Source of the DNA: Bhargavaea beijingensis
GTDB taxonomy: Bacteria > Bacillota > Bacilli > Bacillales_A > Planococcaceae
NCBI RefSeq assembly: GCF_900101985.1
Contig: NZ_FNAR01000002.1
Span: forward strand, 62,001-126,000
Reading direction: 5' to 3'
DNA length: 64,000 nt
The notes under the pieces were generated by a model. It searched no databases. It was not told the DNA's origin and saw only the letters and a program-made list of their open reading frames with translations. Every line of letters begins with the position of its first letter. The stretch's first letter is position 1. Below, one piece after another: positions 50,412-58,756 of the stretch. A program made the translations under genes and the position numbers.

Positions 50412-50806
50412 TCCGTCTCCTTGATTGTCAGGCCATCGTCGCCGAATACGGCGTGTGCCCAGGAGGCCCCATCCTTAAGCTTCACTGGCTTGGTTTGCCG
50501 GGCGCCGACCCCGGTGCCGACTGTACTGACCGTCAGGGCGACTGCCGTCGTATCTGTCCACTGCCCGGGCTGGATATCAAACCAGATGACTTCACCGTCC
50601 TCGAATTGGCTGCCGTCCGCGTTTACTACGCTTTCATCCGGCACCTTCTCGCCATTTTCGTAACGGATCAGCTGGACATGGCGGTATTGTCCGCCCGACT
50701 GCATTTCCACCGACAGGCCGCTGCCGTGGTCCGCCGCGGTTTTTTCCGCTCCGCATCCGGAGAGCAGCACCATGGCGGCGACAGAAGCTGTAAGCAACAG
50801 GTTCTT
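50408..50806 (-). CDS. Hypothetical lipoprotein
   Basis: This protein of about 132 residues starts at GTG 50806 (site AGGAGGGA) and has a lipoprotein signal ending in lipobox LLSGC. The mature part is a small beta-rich domain (GGQYRHVQLIRYENGEK, VIWFDIQPGQW) without a recognised family. It should be anchored outside the membrane. It is coupled to the membrane protein gene at 49905. Confidence 0.75.
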   Translation of the reverse strand, partial: KNLLLTASVAAMVLLSGCGAEKTAADHGSGLSVEMQSGGQYRHVQLIRYENGEKVPDESVVNADGSQFEDGEVIWFDIQPGQWTDTTAVALTVSTVGTGVGARQTKPVKLKDGASWAHAVFGDDGLTIKETE

Positions 50807-50943
50807 CACTGGCTTTCCCTCCTTTCTGGCCGAAGAGATCGATATTTCCATTAATAGGACGCACGGTCCGCCGGTGAGTTGCGGTTACCGGCACGTCTCC
50901 CGGGGTAAGAGAAAAAGACCAGACCCGGAAAGAAGGGTGTTTT

Positions 50944-51981
50944 ATGTTCAGAAAAAAATGGCTCGACATCCCGACCGGCTACCGGCGGCTGCTGTTTCTC
51001 AGCCTGATGGTCATCCTCCTCGTCGGAATCGGGGTCGCCGGATTCATGCATTACGAAAGCCTGACCTTTTTTGATTCCCTCTGGATGACGATCATTTCGG
51101 TCATGACGATCGGGTACGGGGATATGTATCCGGTGACCGATGAAGGCCGGCGGTTTGCGCTGCTCATCGTGCCGCTCGGAGCGGGCATCGTGACGTACGG
51201 GCTCGGCACTGCGGCCTCTTATCTGATTGAAAAACAATTGTCGCAGAAAGTGTGGGATAAGCAGATGGACCATGAAATCGACAAATTGGAGGACCACATC
51301 CTCGTATGCGGATTTGGCCGGGTCGCCCGGCAGGTGTACCGGGAATTGCGGGATATGGAAGAAGAAATGAAGGTTCTGTACATACATGACAATGAAGATG
51401 AACTCCTGGAAGTGGTCGACCAGGGGACGCTCCGGCTCGTCGGCGACCCGACCGACAGGGACATCCTCGAGAAAGCCAGGGCGGACAAGGCACGCGGCCT
51501 GATCGCCGCACTCGACAACGATGCGGACAATGTGTTCATCACGCTGACGGCGAAGGGCATGAATGAGGACATCGAGATCGCCGCGCGTGCCGAGAAGGAA
51601 GGTTCCGAGGAAGTGCTGAAGCGCGCAGGAGCCACCCGGGTCATCAACCCGTCCAGCATCGGCGGCAGAGAGCTCGCGCTGTCCGTCGTCAGCCCGTCCG
51701 GCATCGATTTCATCAACGACCTGATGATGGCCGAAAAAAAGGAATTTGTCGTTGGCGAAGTGATCCTCGGGGACCGTTGCCCGCTTGTCGGCAAGTCGGT
51801 CGAGTCGTCGAAACTCCGGCGGGAATACGGGGTTACACTGCTTGCGATCAACCGGGAAAAAGGCGTGCTCAGCAACCCGGATCCCGACGAGCCATTCAAG
51901 GCCGGAGACAAGCTGATCGTCGCGGGCAATCAGGACAGCATCGCCTCGCTCGACGGGAAAGTGAACGGGACAACCGAATAA
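50944..51981 (+). CDS. Two-helix potassium channel with RCK (TrkA) domains
   Basis: This 345-residue protein has two membrane helices flanking a pore loop with the K+ selectivity filter TIGYGD (55-60). A TrkA-N Rossmann domain follows (HILVCGFGRVARQVY), then a C-terminal TrkA-C domain (about 260-340). The layout matches MthK/YugO-type ligand-gated channels. The ATG follows GGAAAGAAGGG. It should release K+ under a cytosolic signal such as Ca2+ or a nucleotide, which cannot be determined here. Confidence 0.9.
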   Translation: MFRKKWLDIPTGYRRLLFLSLMVILLVGIGVAGFMHYESLTFFDSLWMTIISVMTIGYGDMYPVTDEGRRFALLIVPLGAGIVTYGLGTAASYLIEKQLSQKVWDKQMDHEIDKLEDHILVCGFGRVARQVYRELRDMEEEMKVLYIHDNEDELLEVVDQGTLRLVGDPTDRDILEKARADKARGLIAALDNDADNVFITLTAKGMNEDIEIAARAEKEGSEEVLKRAGATRVINPSSIGGRELALSVVSPSGIDFINDLMMAEKKEFVVGEVILGDRCPLVGKSVESSKLRREYGVTLLAINREKGVLSNPDPDEPFKAGDKLIVAGNQDSIASLDGKVNGTTE

Positions 51982-51998
51982 AGCGTCCATATCATCTT

Positions 51999-52042
51999 GA
52001 CGGACCCAGCCGAAAGGCTCCGGATACCCGGGGTCTTTCGTC
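51999..52042 (+). other. Compact three-way-junction RNA-like element
   Basis: GACG-GACC (51999-52006) pairs with GGTC...CGTC (52032-52042). Inside are hairpins AGCC-GAAA-GGCT (GNRA tetraloop) and CCGG-ATAC-CCGG. It is followed by CTTTTCTG, so it may act as an unusual terminator for the channel gene, or as a leader element of the next gene. I match it to no known riboswitch class. Confidence 0.5.
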
Positions 52043-52130
52043 CTTTTCTGACGTTTCCGGGTTTATGGGTACATATGAATAGGAATAGTCATACCAGGAT
52101 AGCAATCTACCAAATCGGAGGGGACGCGAG

Positions 52131-54062
52131 TTGAACGCATTTGAATTTGAACGGTATTTCGGATGGTTGCCCGAGTTGCTTCTCGGCATCGTCGTACTGA
52201 TTGTCGGGTTGATCATTGCGAAAATACTGGAGAACATGACGGAGAAGGGTCTCCGGAAAGCCCGCGTCGATGAACGCACGGGCATGACGAAGGACAAGAC
52301 AAAATGGACGCCGGCCCTCATCCTTTCAAAGATTGTCTTCTGGGGCATCCTTCTTCTCGCATTCATGATTTTCTTCAATATGGTGAATATGGGTCCCGTC
52401 GCCCAGCCGTTCGGTGAGATTTTCACCGGATTCGCAGGGCTGGTCAAGGGCATCATTAAAGCAGGCCTCATTCTTCTCGCCGCTTGGATCATTGCGACAC
52501 TTGCAAGAAAAGGCATCCGGCTGCTTGGCGGCAAAGTCAATCTGGACAAGTGGATGCAGAAGACGGGGCAGAAAGGCACTGCCGATTCCTCCAAGTGGGT
52601 GGATACGGCGGCGAATATCATCTTCTATCTGATTCTGTTGCTGTTCCTGCCGGCAGTCCTTGACGCCCTTAACCTGAGCGGCATCGCAGGGCCGTTCACG
52701 GATCTTCTCAACGGCTTCCTCGGGTTCATCCCGAATCTTGTCGGAGCGGCGATCATCCTTGCGGTGGGCTACTTCGTTGCGAAGCTCGTCCGTGACATCC
52801 TGACGAAGTTCCTGGAAGCGGCGGGCCTGAACCGCCTGGCTGACAGGCTGCACCTCTCGGACTATGTGAAGGGCTCAAGCCTGGCGAAGGCGGCCGGCAC
52901 GGTCGCGTTCATCCTGATCATGATTCCGGTCGTGATTTCAGCCTTGGAACGGCTGAACATTGAGGGGATTTCCGGACCGGCAATCGCGATGCTGAACGAT
53001 GTCTTGGGGATGATTCCGAACATCGCGGTCGCTGTCCTCCTTGTCTTGGCGGGTGTTTTCCTTGCCAAATGGCTGAAAGGCGTCATCGTTACGCTGCTCG
53101 GCACCCTTGGACTGGATTCGCTGGCAGGGAAGATGGGCATGAAAGAGTCTGCCGGAGCAGGCATTTCGCTGTCGGCCATCATCGGGACGATTGTCCAGAT
53201 TGTCGTCATCGTGCTGTTCGCGGCAGAGGCGCTCCAGCTGGTCGGGCTGGACTTCATGACCGGTCTCGCGACAGCGATCTTCGCCTATCTGCCGATGGTT
53301 GTTGCGGCGGTCGTCATTCTCGCAGTCGGTTTCTGGCTCGCGAACCTCGCCGAGCGCTTTGTCGGCAGCATCTTGAAGGGACCTTCGGGACAGCCGCATG
53401 TGCTTCGCTATGTCGCGAAGTATGCGATTCTCGCATTCGCTTTCTTCATGGCGCTTAGCCAGCTTGGCATTGCACCGATGATCATCAACACTGCGTTCCT
53501 TCTGATTCTGGGCGGCCTTGCGCTCGCGTTCGGCCTGGCATTCGGCCTTGGCGGACGGGAGCACGCATCCCGCTACCTGTCCAAAATGGAGATGAGCCTG
53601 CAGAGTTCGGAAGTGTCCAAGCAGGATTGGGAACAGGAAAAGCAGAAGATGAAGAAGGAAAGCGAACAGGCCAAACAACGTGCAAAGACAGCCATGGGAC
53701 AAGAATCATCCGCATTCAACAAAAAACAGGGACTGTCGGGCCGGTATGATTCCGGGATTGCAGAAGCCAACTATGGCCGCCCGCTCAGTCAGGGAGAAGG
53801 AGAAGAGGATATGACAAAACACGAAGACTATCCGAACAAGCGCGACTACGATCCGCAGCGCGGCAATCGCAACGAAGGCGAACTGCCGTTGGCGGACCCG
53901 TCCGAGTCCAACTCGACAGACGTCTTCCGAGAAAACGAAGACGATAAAACCGGCAAGGGCGAACCGTCTGCATTCGAAGGTGATGAAGGCCGCGATAAAG
54001 GCTACAACGACACCGCCCCGAATGAACAATATCCGGGCGATGACCAAGACCGCCGGAAGTAA
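52131..54062 (+). CDS. Mechanosensitive-type membrane protein with repeated TM-helix units
   Basis: This 643-residue protein has several copies of a paired-helix unit of the conserved TM_helix type found with MscS-like channels (for example LLLGIVVLIVGLIIAKIL, LVGAAIILAVGYFVAKLV, MVVAAVVILAVGFWLANL). After residue about 475 comes a long hydrophilic tail, with a Lys/Glu-rich coiled region and then a disordered acidic C-terminus. No MscS beta-domain is obvious. It starts at TTG 52131 after GGAGGGG. A role in turgor or osmotic response would suit the K+ channel beside it. Confidence 0.78.
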   Translation: MNAFEFERYFGWLPELLLGIVVLIVGLIIAKILENMTEKGLRKARVDERTGMTKDKTKWTPALILSKIVFWGILLLAFMIFFNMVNMGPVAQPFGEIFTGFAGLVKGIIKAGLILLAAWIIATLARKGIRLLGGKVNLDKWMQKTGQKGTADSSKWVDTAANIIFYLILLLFLPAVLDALNLSGIAGPFTDLLNGFLGFIPNLVGAAIILAVGYFVAKLVRDILTKFLEAAGLNRLADRLHLSDYVKGSSLAKAAGTVAFILIMIPVVISALERLNIEGISGPAIAMLNDVLGMIPNIAVAVLLVLAGVFLAKWLKGVIVTLLGTLGLDSLAGKMGMKESAGAGISLSAIIGTIVQIVVIVLFAAEALQLVGLDFMTGLATAIFAYLPMVVAAVVILAVGFWLANLAERFVGSILKGPSGQPHVLRYVAKYAILAFAFFMALSQLGIAPMIINTAFLLILGGLALAFGLAFGLGGREHASRYLSKMEMSLQSSEVSKQDWEQEKQKMKKESEQAKQRAKTAMGQESSAFNKKQGLSGRYDSGIAEANYGRPLSQGEGEEDMTKHEDYPNKRDYDPQRGNRNEGELPLADPSESNSTDVFRENEDDKTGKGEPSAFEGDEGRDKGYNDTAPNEQYPGDDQDRRK

Positions 54063-54075
54063 TGGATCCCTGCAA

Positions 54076-54105
54076 GCCGCCGCCCCCTATCCGGGCGGCG
54101 GTTTT
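54076..54105 (+). terminator. Terminator after the mechanosensitive-type gene
   Basis: GCCGCCGCCCC pairs with CGGGCGGCGG around CTAT, followed by TTTT. Confidence 0.88.
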
Positions 54106-54142
54106 GGGTGTTTGGTGCGCACTGGATGAAGGAGGAATTCAG

Positions 54143-54604
54143 ATGGAAACGATTGAACAGATGAAATTCGCACGGGGTTACACGCTCGGCCGGCTGTCGA
54201 AGCTGGAAGGAGCGGACTGGGACAGAGTGCACCCCGGCTTCAGCAACAACATCCGCTGGAACGCCGGCCACATTTTCGTCTCGCTCGAGAATTTCGCGAA
54301 GATGATCGCCCCTGACTATGAAATCGAGCAACCGGAATGGGCCGGTCTCTTCAACACGGGGACCAGCCCGGTAAATTGGGACGAAGAAGGTCCTTCCAAG
54401 GAAGAGATTTTGTCCGCGCTGAAGGTTCAGACCGACCGCATCGCCGGGGCGCTCGGCGAAAAGCTTGATGCCCGGCTCGGCCGCCCGCTCGAGATTGCCG
54501 GCCACGAGATGGACACCGGAGAAAAACTCCTGCAGTTTGCCGTCTGGCACGAAGGCATCCACGCCGGCATCCTGAACGCCATGGCGCATTTGGCAAAGGC
54601 GTAA
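54143..54604 (+). CDS. DinB-like four-helix protein
   Basis: This 153-residue DinB family protein has the three expected metal-binding histidines in GHIFVSLENF, and WHEGIHAG near the C-terminus. DinB/YfiT-type proteins are metal-dependent, and some are thiol transferases; this one's activity is unknown. The ATG at 54143 follows AAGGAGGA. It is flanked by terminators and so is a single-gene unit. Confidence 0.85.
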   Translation: METIEQMKFARGYTLGRLSKLEGADWDRVHPGFSNNIRWNAGHIFVSLENFAKMIAPDYEIEQPEWAGLFNTGTSPVNWDEEGPSKEEILSALKVQTDRIAGALGEKLDARLGRPLEIAGHEMDTGEKLLQFAVWHEGIHAGILNAMAHLAKA

Positions 54605-54615
54605 GAGAAAATATC

Positions 54616-54646
54616 AAAAGCCGCTTCCGGCACGGGAGCGGCTTTT
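54616..54646 (+). terminator. Terminator after the DinB gene
   Basis: AAAAGCCGCTTCC pairs with GGAGCGGCTTTT. Confidence 0.85.
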
Positions 54647-54723
54647 ATGATGGTGCGGGGGGAATCGGGACATTCGCGCAGGGTACCGAGACACTCGCAT
54701 AAATCGCGCCTCTTTCCGCCAAC

Positions 54724-54912
54724 TCACTCCCCGCCGCCTTTCCGCCGCATCCACAACATCACGAGTGCGCCGGAGACGCCAATCACGGCGATGATGATGA
54801 CCATCATCCACCGGAAGGAAAGCGCGGGCAGGACGACGTTCAGGAACAGGACAGCGGCGATCAGCAAGATGACCGCCACGGGGATCAATTTGGAATTCTG
54901 GTTGTTGTTCAA
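54724..54912 (-). CDS. Small two-helix membrane protein downstream of liaR
   Basis: This 62-residue protein has two hydrophobic helices (about 9-31 and 34-54) and a basic GGGE-ended tail (WMRRKGGGE). It starts at TTG 54912 with a modest AGGTG site. It is on the lia strand 40 bp after liaR, across a short hairpin (54930-54948), so it may share low-level read-through from the lia operon. No family is recognised. Confidence 0.6.
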   Translation of the reverse strand: MNNNQNSKLIPVAVILLIAAVLFLNVVLPALSFRWMMVIIIAVIGVSGALVMLWMRRKGGGE

Positions 54913-54953
54913 TCACATACACCTGCTTTTCCGCGGCCTTGCCGCGGATTTTC

Positions 54954-55583
54954 TTATTCAGCGAGGCCGTTCTGGTAGGCGTACACCGCGGCCTGCGTGC
55001 GGTCGTCGACGCCAAGCTTCGAGAGGATGTTGGAGACATGCGTCTTGACGGTCTTGAGGGCGATAAACAGCTCGTCGGAAATGTCCTGGTTCGTTTTGCC
55101 TTTTGCAATCAGAAGCAATATCTCCATCTCGCGGGCGGTGAGTTCGTCATGCGGCGCGCGCGCCGTACCGCGCATGCGCTGCATCATCTTCGTCGTCACC
55201 TCGGGCTCGAGCACCGTCCGTCCGCCGAGCGTGTCGCGGATCGCGTCGGCGATGCGCGACGCTTTGGAAGTCTTCAGAATGTAGCTGGACGCCCCGGCCT
55301 CAAGCGCCGGGTACACCTTGTCGTCATCGAGGAAGCTGGTGACGACCATGATCTTCGCCTCCGGCCACTCCTTCATGATGGCGGCCGTCGCCTCCGCACC
55401 GTTCATCTCCGGCATCACCATGTCCATCAGGATGATGTCCGGCCGCAGCCGGAGCGCGAGATCGACCGCCTCGCGCCCGTTCGTAGCCTCGCCGACCACT
55501 TCCATGTCGGGCTGGACCTGAAGGTAAGCGGACACGCCGATCCGCACCATTTCATGGTCATCCGCAAGCAGTACCCGGATCAT
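54954..55583 (-). CDS. liaR: LiaR response regulator
   Basis: This 209-residue NarL/LuxR-type regulator has a receiver domain (LLADDHEMVRIG; phospho-acceptor in DMVMPEMNG) and a C-terminal LuxR helix-turn-helix (LTAREMEILLLIAKGKTNQD, TVKTHVSNIL). The ATG at 55583 overlaps the liaS stop (ATGA). Together with LiaS and LiaF it controls envelope-stress induction of liaI-liaH. Confidence 0.93.
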   Translation of the reverse strand: MIRVLLADDHEMVRIGVSAYLQVQPDMEVVGEATNGREAVDLALRLRPDIILMDMVMPEMNGAEATAAIMKEWPEAKIMVVTSFLDDDKVYPALEAGASSYILKTSKASRIADAIRDTLGGRTVLEPEVTTKMMQRMRGTARAPHDELTAREMEILLLIAKGKTNQDISDELFIALKTVKTHVSNILSKLGVDDRTQAAVYAYQNGLAE

Positions 55584-56692
55584 TTCGTTTCCTCCATTTC
55601 TTCCGGTTGTCCGTCCGCCTTTTCCTCTGTGTGGGGAAGAGGGGCGGTTTCCGCTTTTGTTTCCGGCTGGCCATCTTCTTCGGGACGCGTCACCGGGAGT
55701 TTCACTTCGACGATCGTTCCCTGCGACGGCACCGAGACAATCTTGCATGTGCCGCCGATCTCCACGGCGCGTTCGCGCACATTGCGCAGACCGTAGGATC
55801 CGCTTTTGCCGTCGCCATCCCGGAAACCGACGCCGTTGTCCTGCACACGGAAAATCGCGAGGCCGTCCCGCTCGACGAACAGCACATCGAGCTCGGTCGC
55901 CTTGGCGTGGCGGAGCGTGTTCGACAGCGTTTCCTGGGCAATCCGGAACAGATGGTCCTCGGCGCCCTTGGAAAGGGGGACGTCCTCGATTCGGCCGCGG
56001 ATCGTGAAGTGGACCTTTTCATCCAATTCGTGAAGGAGGCCGCGGAGCCCTTCCGACAGTGTCTTGTCGTTGAGCGGGGCCGGGCGGAGATGGAGGAGCA
56101 GTGCCCGCATTTCGACTTGCGCCTGCTGGACGGTTTTCTCGACCTGTCCGAGCGTCCGTGATGCCGAACCGGTCTCGGCGCGTTCCTTTTCCGCCATCGC
56201 GGACAACAGCATCGAGGCGGCGAACAATTGCTGGGAGACGGAGTCGTGCAGCTCGCGGGCAAGCCGCTGGCGTTCCTGCACGAGCCGCTCCTGGACCATC
56301 TGCTCCTGGTTTTCCGCCCGCGTGTCGGAAATCTCCTTGAGCCGATCGCGCTGGGTGGTGAGGAGGCTTTCCACTTCACCGACCGCGCGCTCGGTGGGGC
56401 GGGGGAGCTTTCGCGGCTTTTTGGCGGGCACCGTCTCAAGCAGGCCGTACAGACGCTGTTCGACCGCGCGGATGTTCGAACGGACAAGCCCCGACGCCCA
56501 GAAAGCGATCAGCCAGCCGGCGGCAAACGAACCGGCCGCAATCCAAACGGCAGCCGGCAGGCCGTAACGTTCTTCTTTGATCAGGAACCACCAGTCTTTG
56601 TCGGGCACGCCGAGCAGAAGGAAGAGGATGCCCGCTGACACGGCAAGAAACAGGAGGGACAGGGCGGCACCACGTGTGAGCACATGCCTCAT
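55580..56692 (-). CDS. liaS: LiaS sensor kinase
   Basis: This 370-residue HisKA_3 kinase has two N-terminal membrane helices with a very short external loop, typical of intramembrane-sensing kinases. The H motif is RELHDSVSQQLFAAS, and the ATPase motif includes DNGVGF. An unusual acidic, Pro-rich tail of about 35 residues follows (EEDGQPETKAETAP). It overlaps liaF upstream and liaR downstream by four bases each. It responds to cell-wall antibiotics through LiaF. Confidence 0.92.
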   Translation of the reverse strand: MRHVLTRGAALSLLFLAVSAGILFLLLGVPDKDWWFLIKEERYGLPAAVWIAAGSFAAGWLIAFWASGLVRSNIRAVEQRLYGLLETVPAKKPRKLPRPTERAVGEVESLLTTQRDRLKEISDTRAENQEQMVQERLVQERQRLARELHDSVSQQLFAASMLLSAMAEKERAETGSASRTLGQVEKTVQQAQVEMRALLLHLRPAPLNDKTLSEGLRGLLHELDEKVHFTIRGRIEDVPLSKGAEDHLFRIAQETLSNTLRHAKATELDVLFVERDGLAIFRVQDNGVGFRDGDGKSGSYGLRNVRERAVEIGGTCKIVSVPSQGTIVEVKLPVTRPEEDGQPETKAETAPLPHTEEKADGQPEEMEETK

Positions 56693-57387
56693 TTCCGCAT
56701 CACCTCCACGTCCCCGAACCAGGTAGCGACCGTGATGATCAATTCGGACGCCGGGCGTTCTTCCGTACCGTAGCCATCCTTCATATGAAGCTGTTCATTG
56801 AACAGGCGGTTCTGGTGACGGCCGAACAGCCGGGAGTCGCCGAGAAGCGTCGTGTAATGCACGCGGACCGGAATCTCATAAGGCACGTCGACGCGGACCT
56901 TGCCGATGCCCTGCCGGATGGAGATGAGCGATGTCCCCTTGGGAAGAACCGTCTCCGTCACGTCGACGTGAAGATCGCCGAACAGCCCCTGGATGTGGAC
57001 GTCTTCCCACTCATAGGCGCTGAACGGGGTAGACTGGACGGAAAACAGCCGGTTTTTCAGGATGCCGTTTGGTGTCTCGGTGCGCGTTTCGCGGAGCGGC
57101 CGGGTGATTTCCTCTGCCGGCACGCCTTTCCAGAGGCTCAGGAAAATGTAGACGAGCACGCCGAATACGAGCAGCCGCAGGCTCCAGAGGGACAGCACCG
57201 CGATTCCGAGAAAGAATACGCCCGTCCAGAGAAGCCATTTGTTGCGGTGCCGGAAACCGAAATAGGCCAGCGCGCCGCCGATGAGGACAAAGATGATGCT
57301 GCCGTCCTGGAAAAACGCAGCTTCGACAAACACAAGCAGCACAAACGCAACGAGGGTAAAACGGATCTGATCGGACGAAACATGCAT
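56689..57387 (-). CDS. liaF: LiaF inhibitor protein
   Basis: This 232-residue protein has about four N-terminal membrane helices and a C-terminal cell-wall-active-antibiotic-response domain (about 120-232; WEDVHIQGLFGDLHVDVTETVLPKGTS). LiaF keeps LiaS inactive in the absence of stress. The ATG at 57387 follows GGAAGGAGG. A terminator lies between liaH and this gene, matching separate liaIH and liaFSR levels. Confidence 0.92.
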   Translation of the reverse strand: MHVSSDQIRFTLVAFVLLVFVEAAFFQDGSIIFVLIGGALAYFGFRHRNKWLLWTGVFFLGIAVLSLWSLRLLVFGVLVYIFLSLWKGVPAEEITRPLRETRTETPNGILKNRLFSVQSTPFSAYEWEDVHIQGLFGDLHVDVTETVLPKGTSLISIRQGIGKVRVDVPYEIPVRVHYTTLLGDSRLFGRHQNRLFNEQLHMKDGYGTEERPASELIITVATWFGDVEVMRK

Positions 57388-57466
57388 GGCGCGGACCTCC
57401 TTCCGGGCGAATTAAGGACCAAGCGGAGCGGGCAGCCGCCCGTCCCGCTAATCTTAGACTAATGTT

Positions 57467-57492
57467 AAGGGAAGGGGGATCTCCCCCTTCCC
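57467..57492 (-). terminator. Terminator between liaH and liaF
   Basis: A perfect palindrome, GGGAAGGGGGA paired with TCCCCCTTCCC (minus strand), is followed by TTAACATT. It should limit read-through from the stress-induced liaIH transcript. Confidence 0.8.
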
Positions 57493-57523
57493 ATCTTACA
57501 AAATCTTGGCGCCGATGTCCCCG

Positions 57524-58174
57524 TCAAACGGTCTCCTGATCGGCTTCTTTGGTGTTTTCGGCCTGTTCGATGATGGCAAGCGCATCCAGCCGTCGCTCCA
57601 TCGTGTCATGGCCGTGTTCTTTCTCGATCTTTCCTCCGAGCTGTTCGACGTATGCCTTCATTTCGGAGTAAGGGGCAATCCCGCTGCTTTCGTCCTGAAT
57701 GACTTGGTCCATGCGGCGGTGGGCACGCGTGACATTTTCCTTGCTCATCAGCTGGAGCTGGCGCACTTTCATGTCCTTGATTTTATGCTTCATCTCTTCG
57801 TACTTGCGCTCAAGACCGATCAGTTCGGCATCTGTTTCGGCAAGCGTGCGGTCAAGTTCATTGACGCGGTTGCCGTAGGCACGGATTTCGTCACGGGCAA
57901 AGCCGACCAGATCTTCCACGCCCGATTTCTCGGCAAGTTCCAGCTGGCCGCGGCGCTTTTTCAGCATGGCTGCCGCTTCATTCCGTTCCTTTTCCAGTTC
58001 TTCTTTCAGCTTCGCCTGCCGGTCCAGCAGGCGGCCTGTCGCTTCTGTCTGCTTTTCAGCCTGGCGCAGGTATTCATTCAGAAGGGAGACGGGGTTCTTT
58101 TCTTCCTTTTTGTCCAGCAGCTCATGAAGGTCGGCCTGGACGGTGTACTTGATGCGGTTGAACAGTGAGTTCAT
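57524..58174 (-). CDS. liaH: LiaH, PspA/IM30-type protein
   Basis: This 216-residue, almost fully alpha-helical coiled-coil protein begins MNSLFNRIKYTVQADLHELL, the PspA/LiaH N-terminus. The long heptad region runs about 30-190. LiaH assembles into large rings that protect a stressed membrane. The ATG at 58174 follows AAGGAGGA, so the longer upstream frame is not used. It is co-transcribed with liaI. Confidence 0.92.
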   Translation of the reverse strand: MNSLFNRIKYTVQADLHELLDKKEEKNPVSLLNEYLRQAEKQTEATGRLLDRQAKLKEELEKERNEAAAMLKKRRGQLELAEKSGVEDLVGFARDEIRAYGNRVNELDRTLAETDAELIGLERKYEEMKHKIKDMKVRQLQLMSKENVTRAHRRMDQVIQDESSGIAPYSEMKAYVEQLGGKIEKEHGHDTMERRLDALAIIEQAENTKEADQETV

Positions 58175-58197
58175 AGCGATTCCTCCTTGTGGGGGTC

Positions 58198-58542
58198 TTA
58201 TTTCGTGATGTTGTTCCACTCGCGTTCGAAGTTGGCGAACGGGTCGCTGTCGGTTCCGGACAGCACCGCTGCACGGGCATTCCACTTTTGGTACACATAC
58301 CAGAGCACCGCAACCGCAAGCAGACCGATAAATGCCGGGATATTGCCGATGGCAGTCAAGAGGCCGATGATGCCGACCGCTGCCCAGCAAAAGCGCGCGA
58401 AGCCGGATGCGCTCCGCTTGTAGTAGTGGTAGCCGGCATACATGATGGCGGCCGAGATGGCGAGACCGATGATCGCGCCGAGATTGGCAAGGACGGTGAT
58501 CCCTGCGACGATTCCGATGGTGATCAGCAGAAATTTCTTCAA
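58198..58542 (-). CDS. liaI: LiaI-like membrane anchor
   Basis: This 114-residue protein has hydrophobic segments at about 5-40 and 48-85 and a polar tail (DPFANFEREWNNITK). It starts at TTG 58542 after AAAGGAGG. Gene order directly before liaH identifies it as LiaI, the membrane anchor that recruits LiaH. A LiaR binding site was not confidently recognised upstream. Confidence 0.82.
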   Translation of the reverse strand: MKKFLLITIGIVAGITVLANLGAIIGLAISAAIMYAGYHYYKRSASGFARFCWAAVGIIGLLTAIGNIPAFIGLLAVAVLWYVYQKWNARAAVLSGTDSDPFANFEREWNNITK

Positions 58543-58756
58543 GTTTTCCGCCTCCTTTCGTTGTTAACCTTATTGTAGGCAGAGACACGTTTTTTCCGAA
58601 CGGGCTGCGTGTTGATTTCCACCTAGGTCCAGAGGCTGATTTCCGCCGGGACCGGATTGTACATCCGGCCGTCGAATGATATGGACGTTGAGAGCGTTTT
58701 CATGATACGATTCTTTCAAGAATAGTCTTTCTATTTCGATAAAAGGGGGAGAGAGA

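Noticed and set aside
51999-52042. c-di-AMP (ydaO) or c-di-GMP riboswitch before the mechanosensitive-type gene
   Set aside because: The element is far too short for ydaO and lacks the conserved c-di-GMP-I core beyond a GAAA loop.
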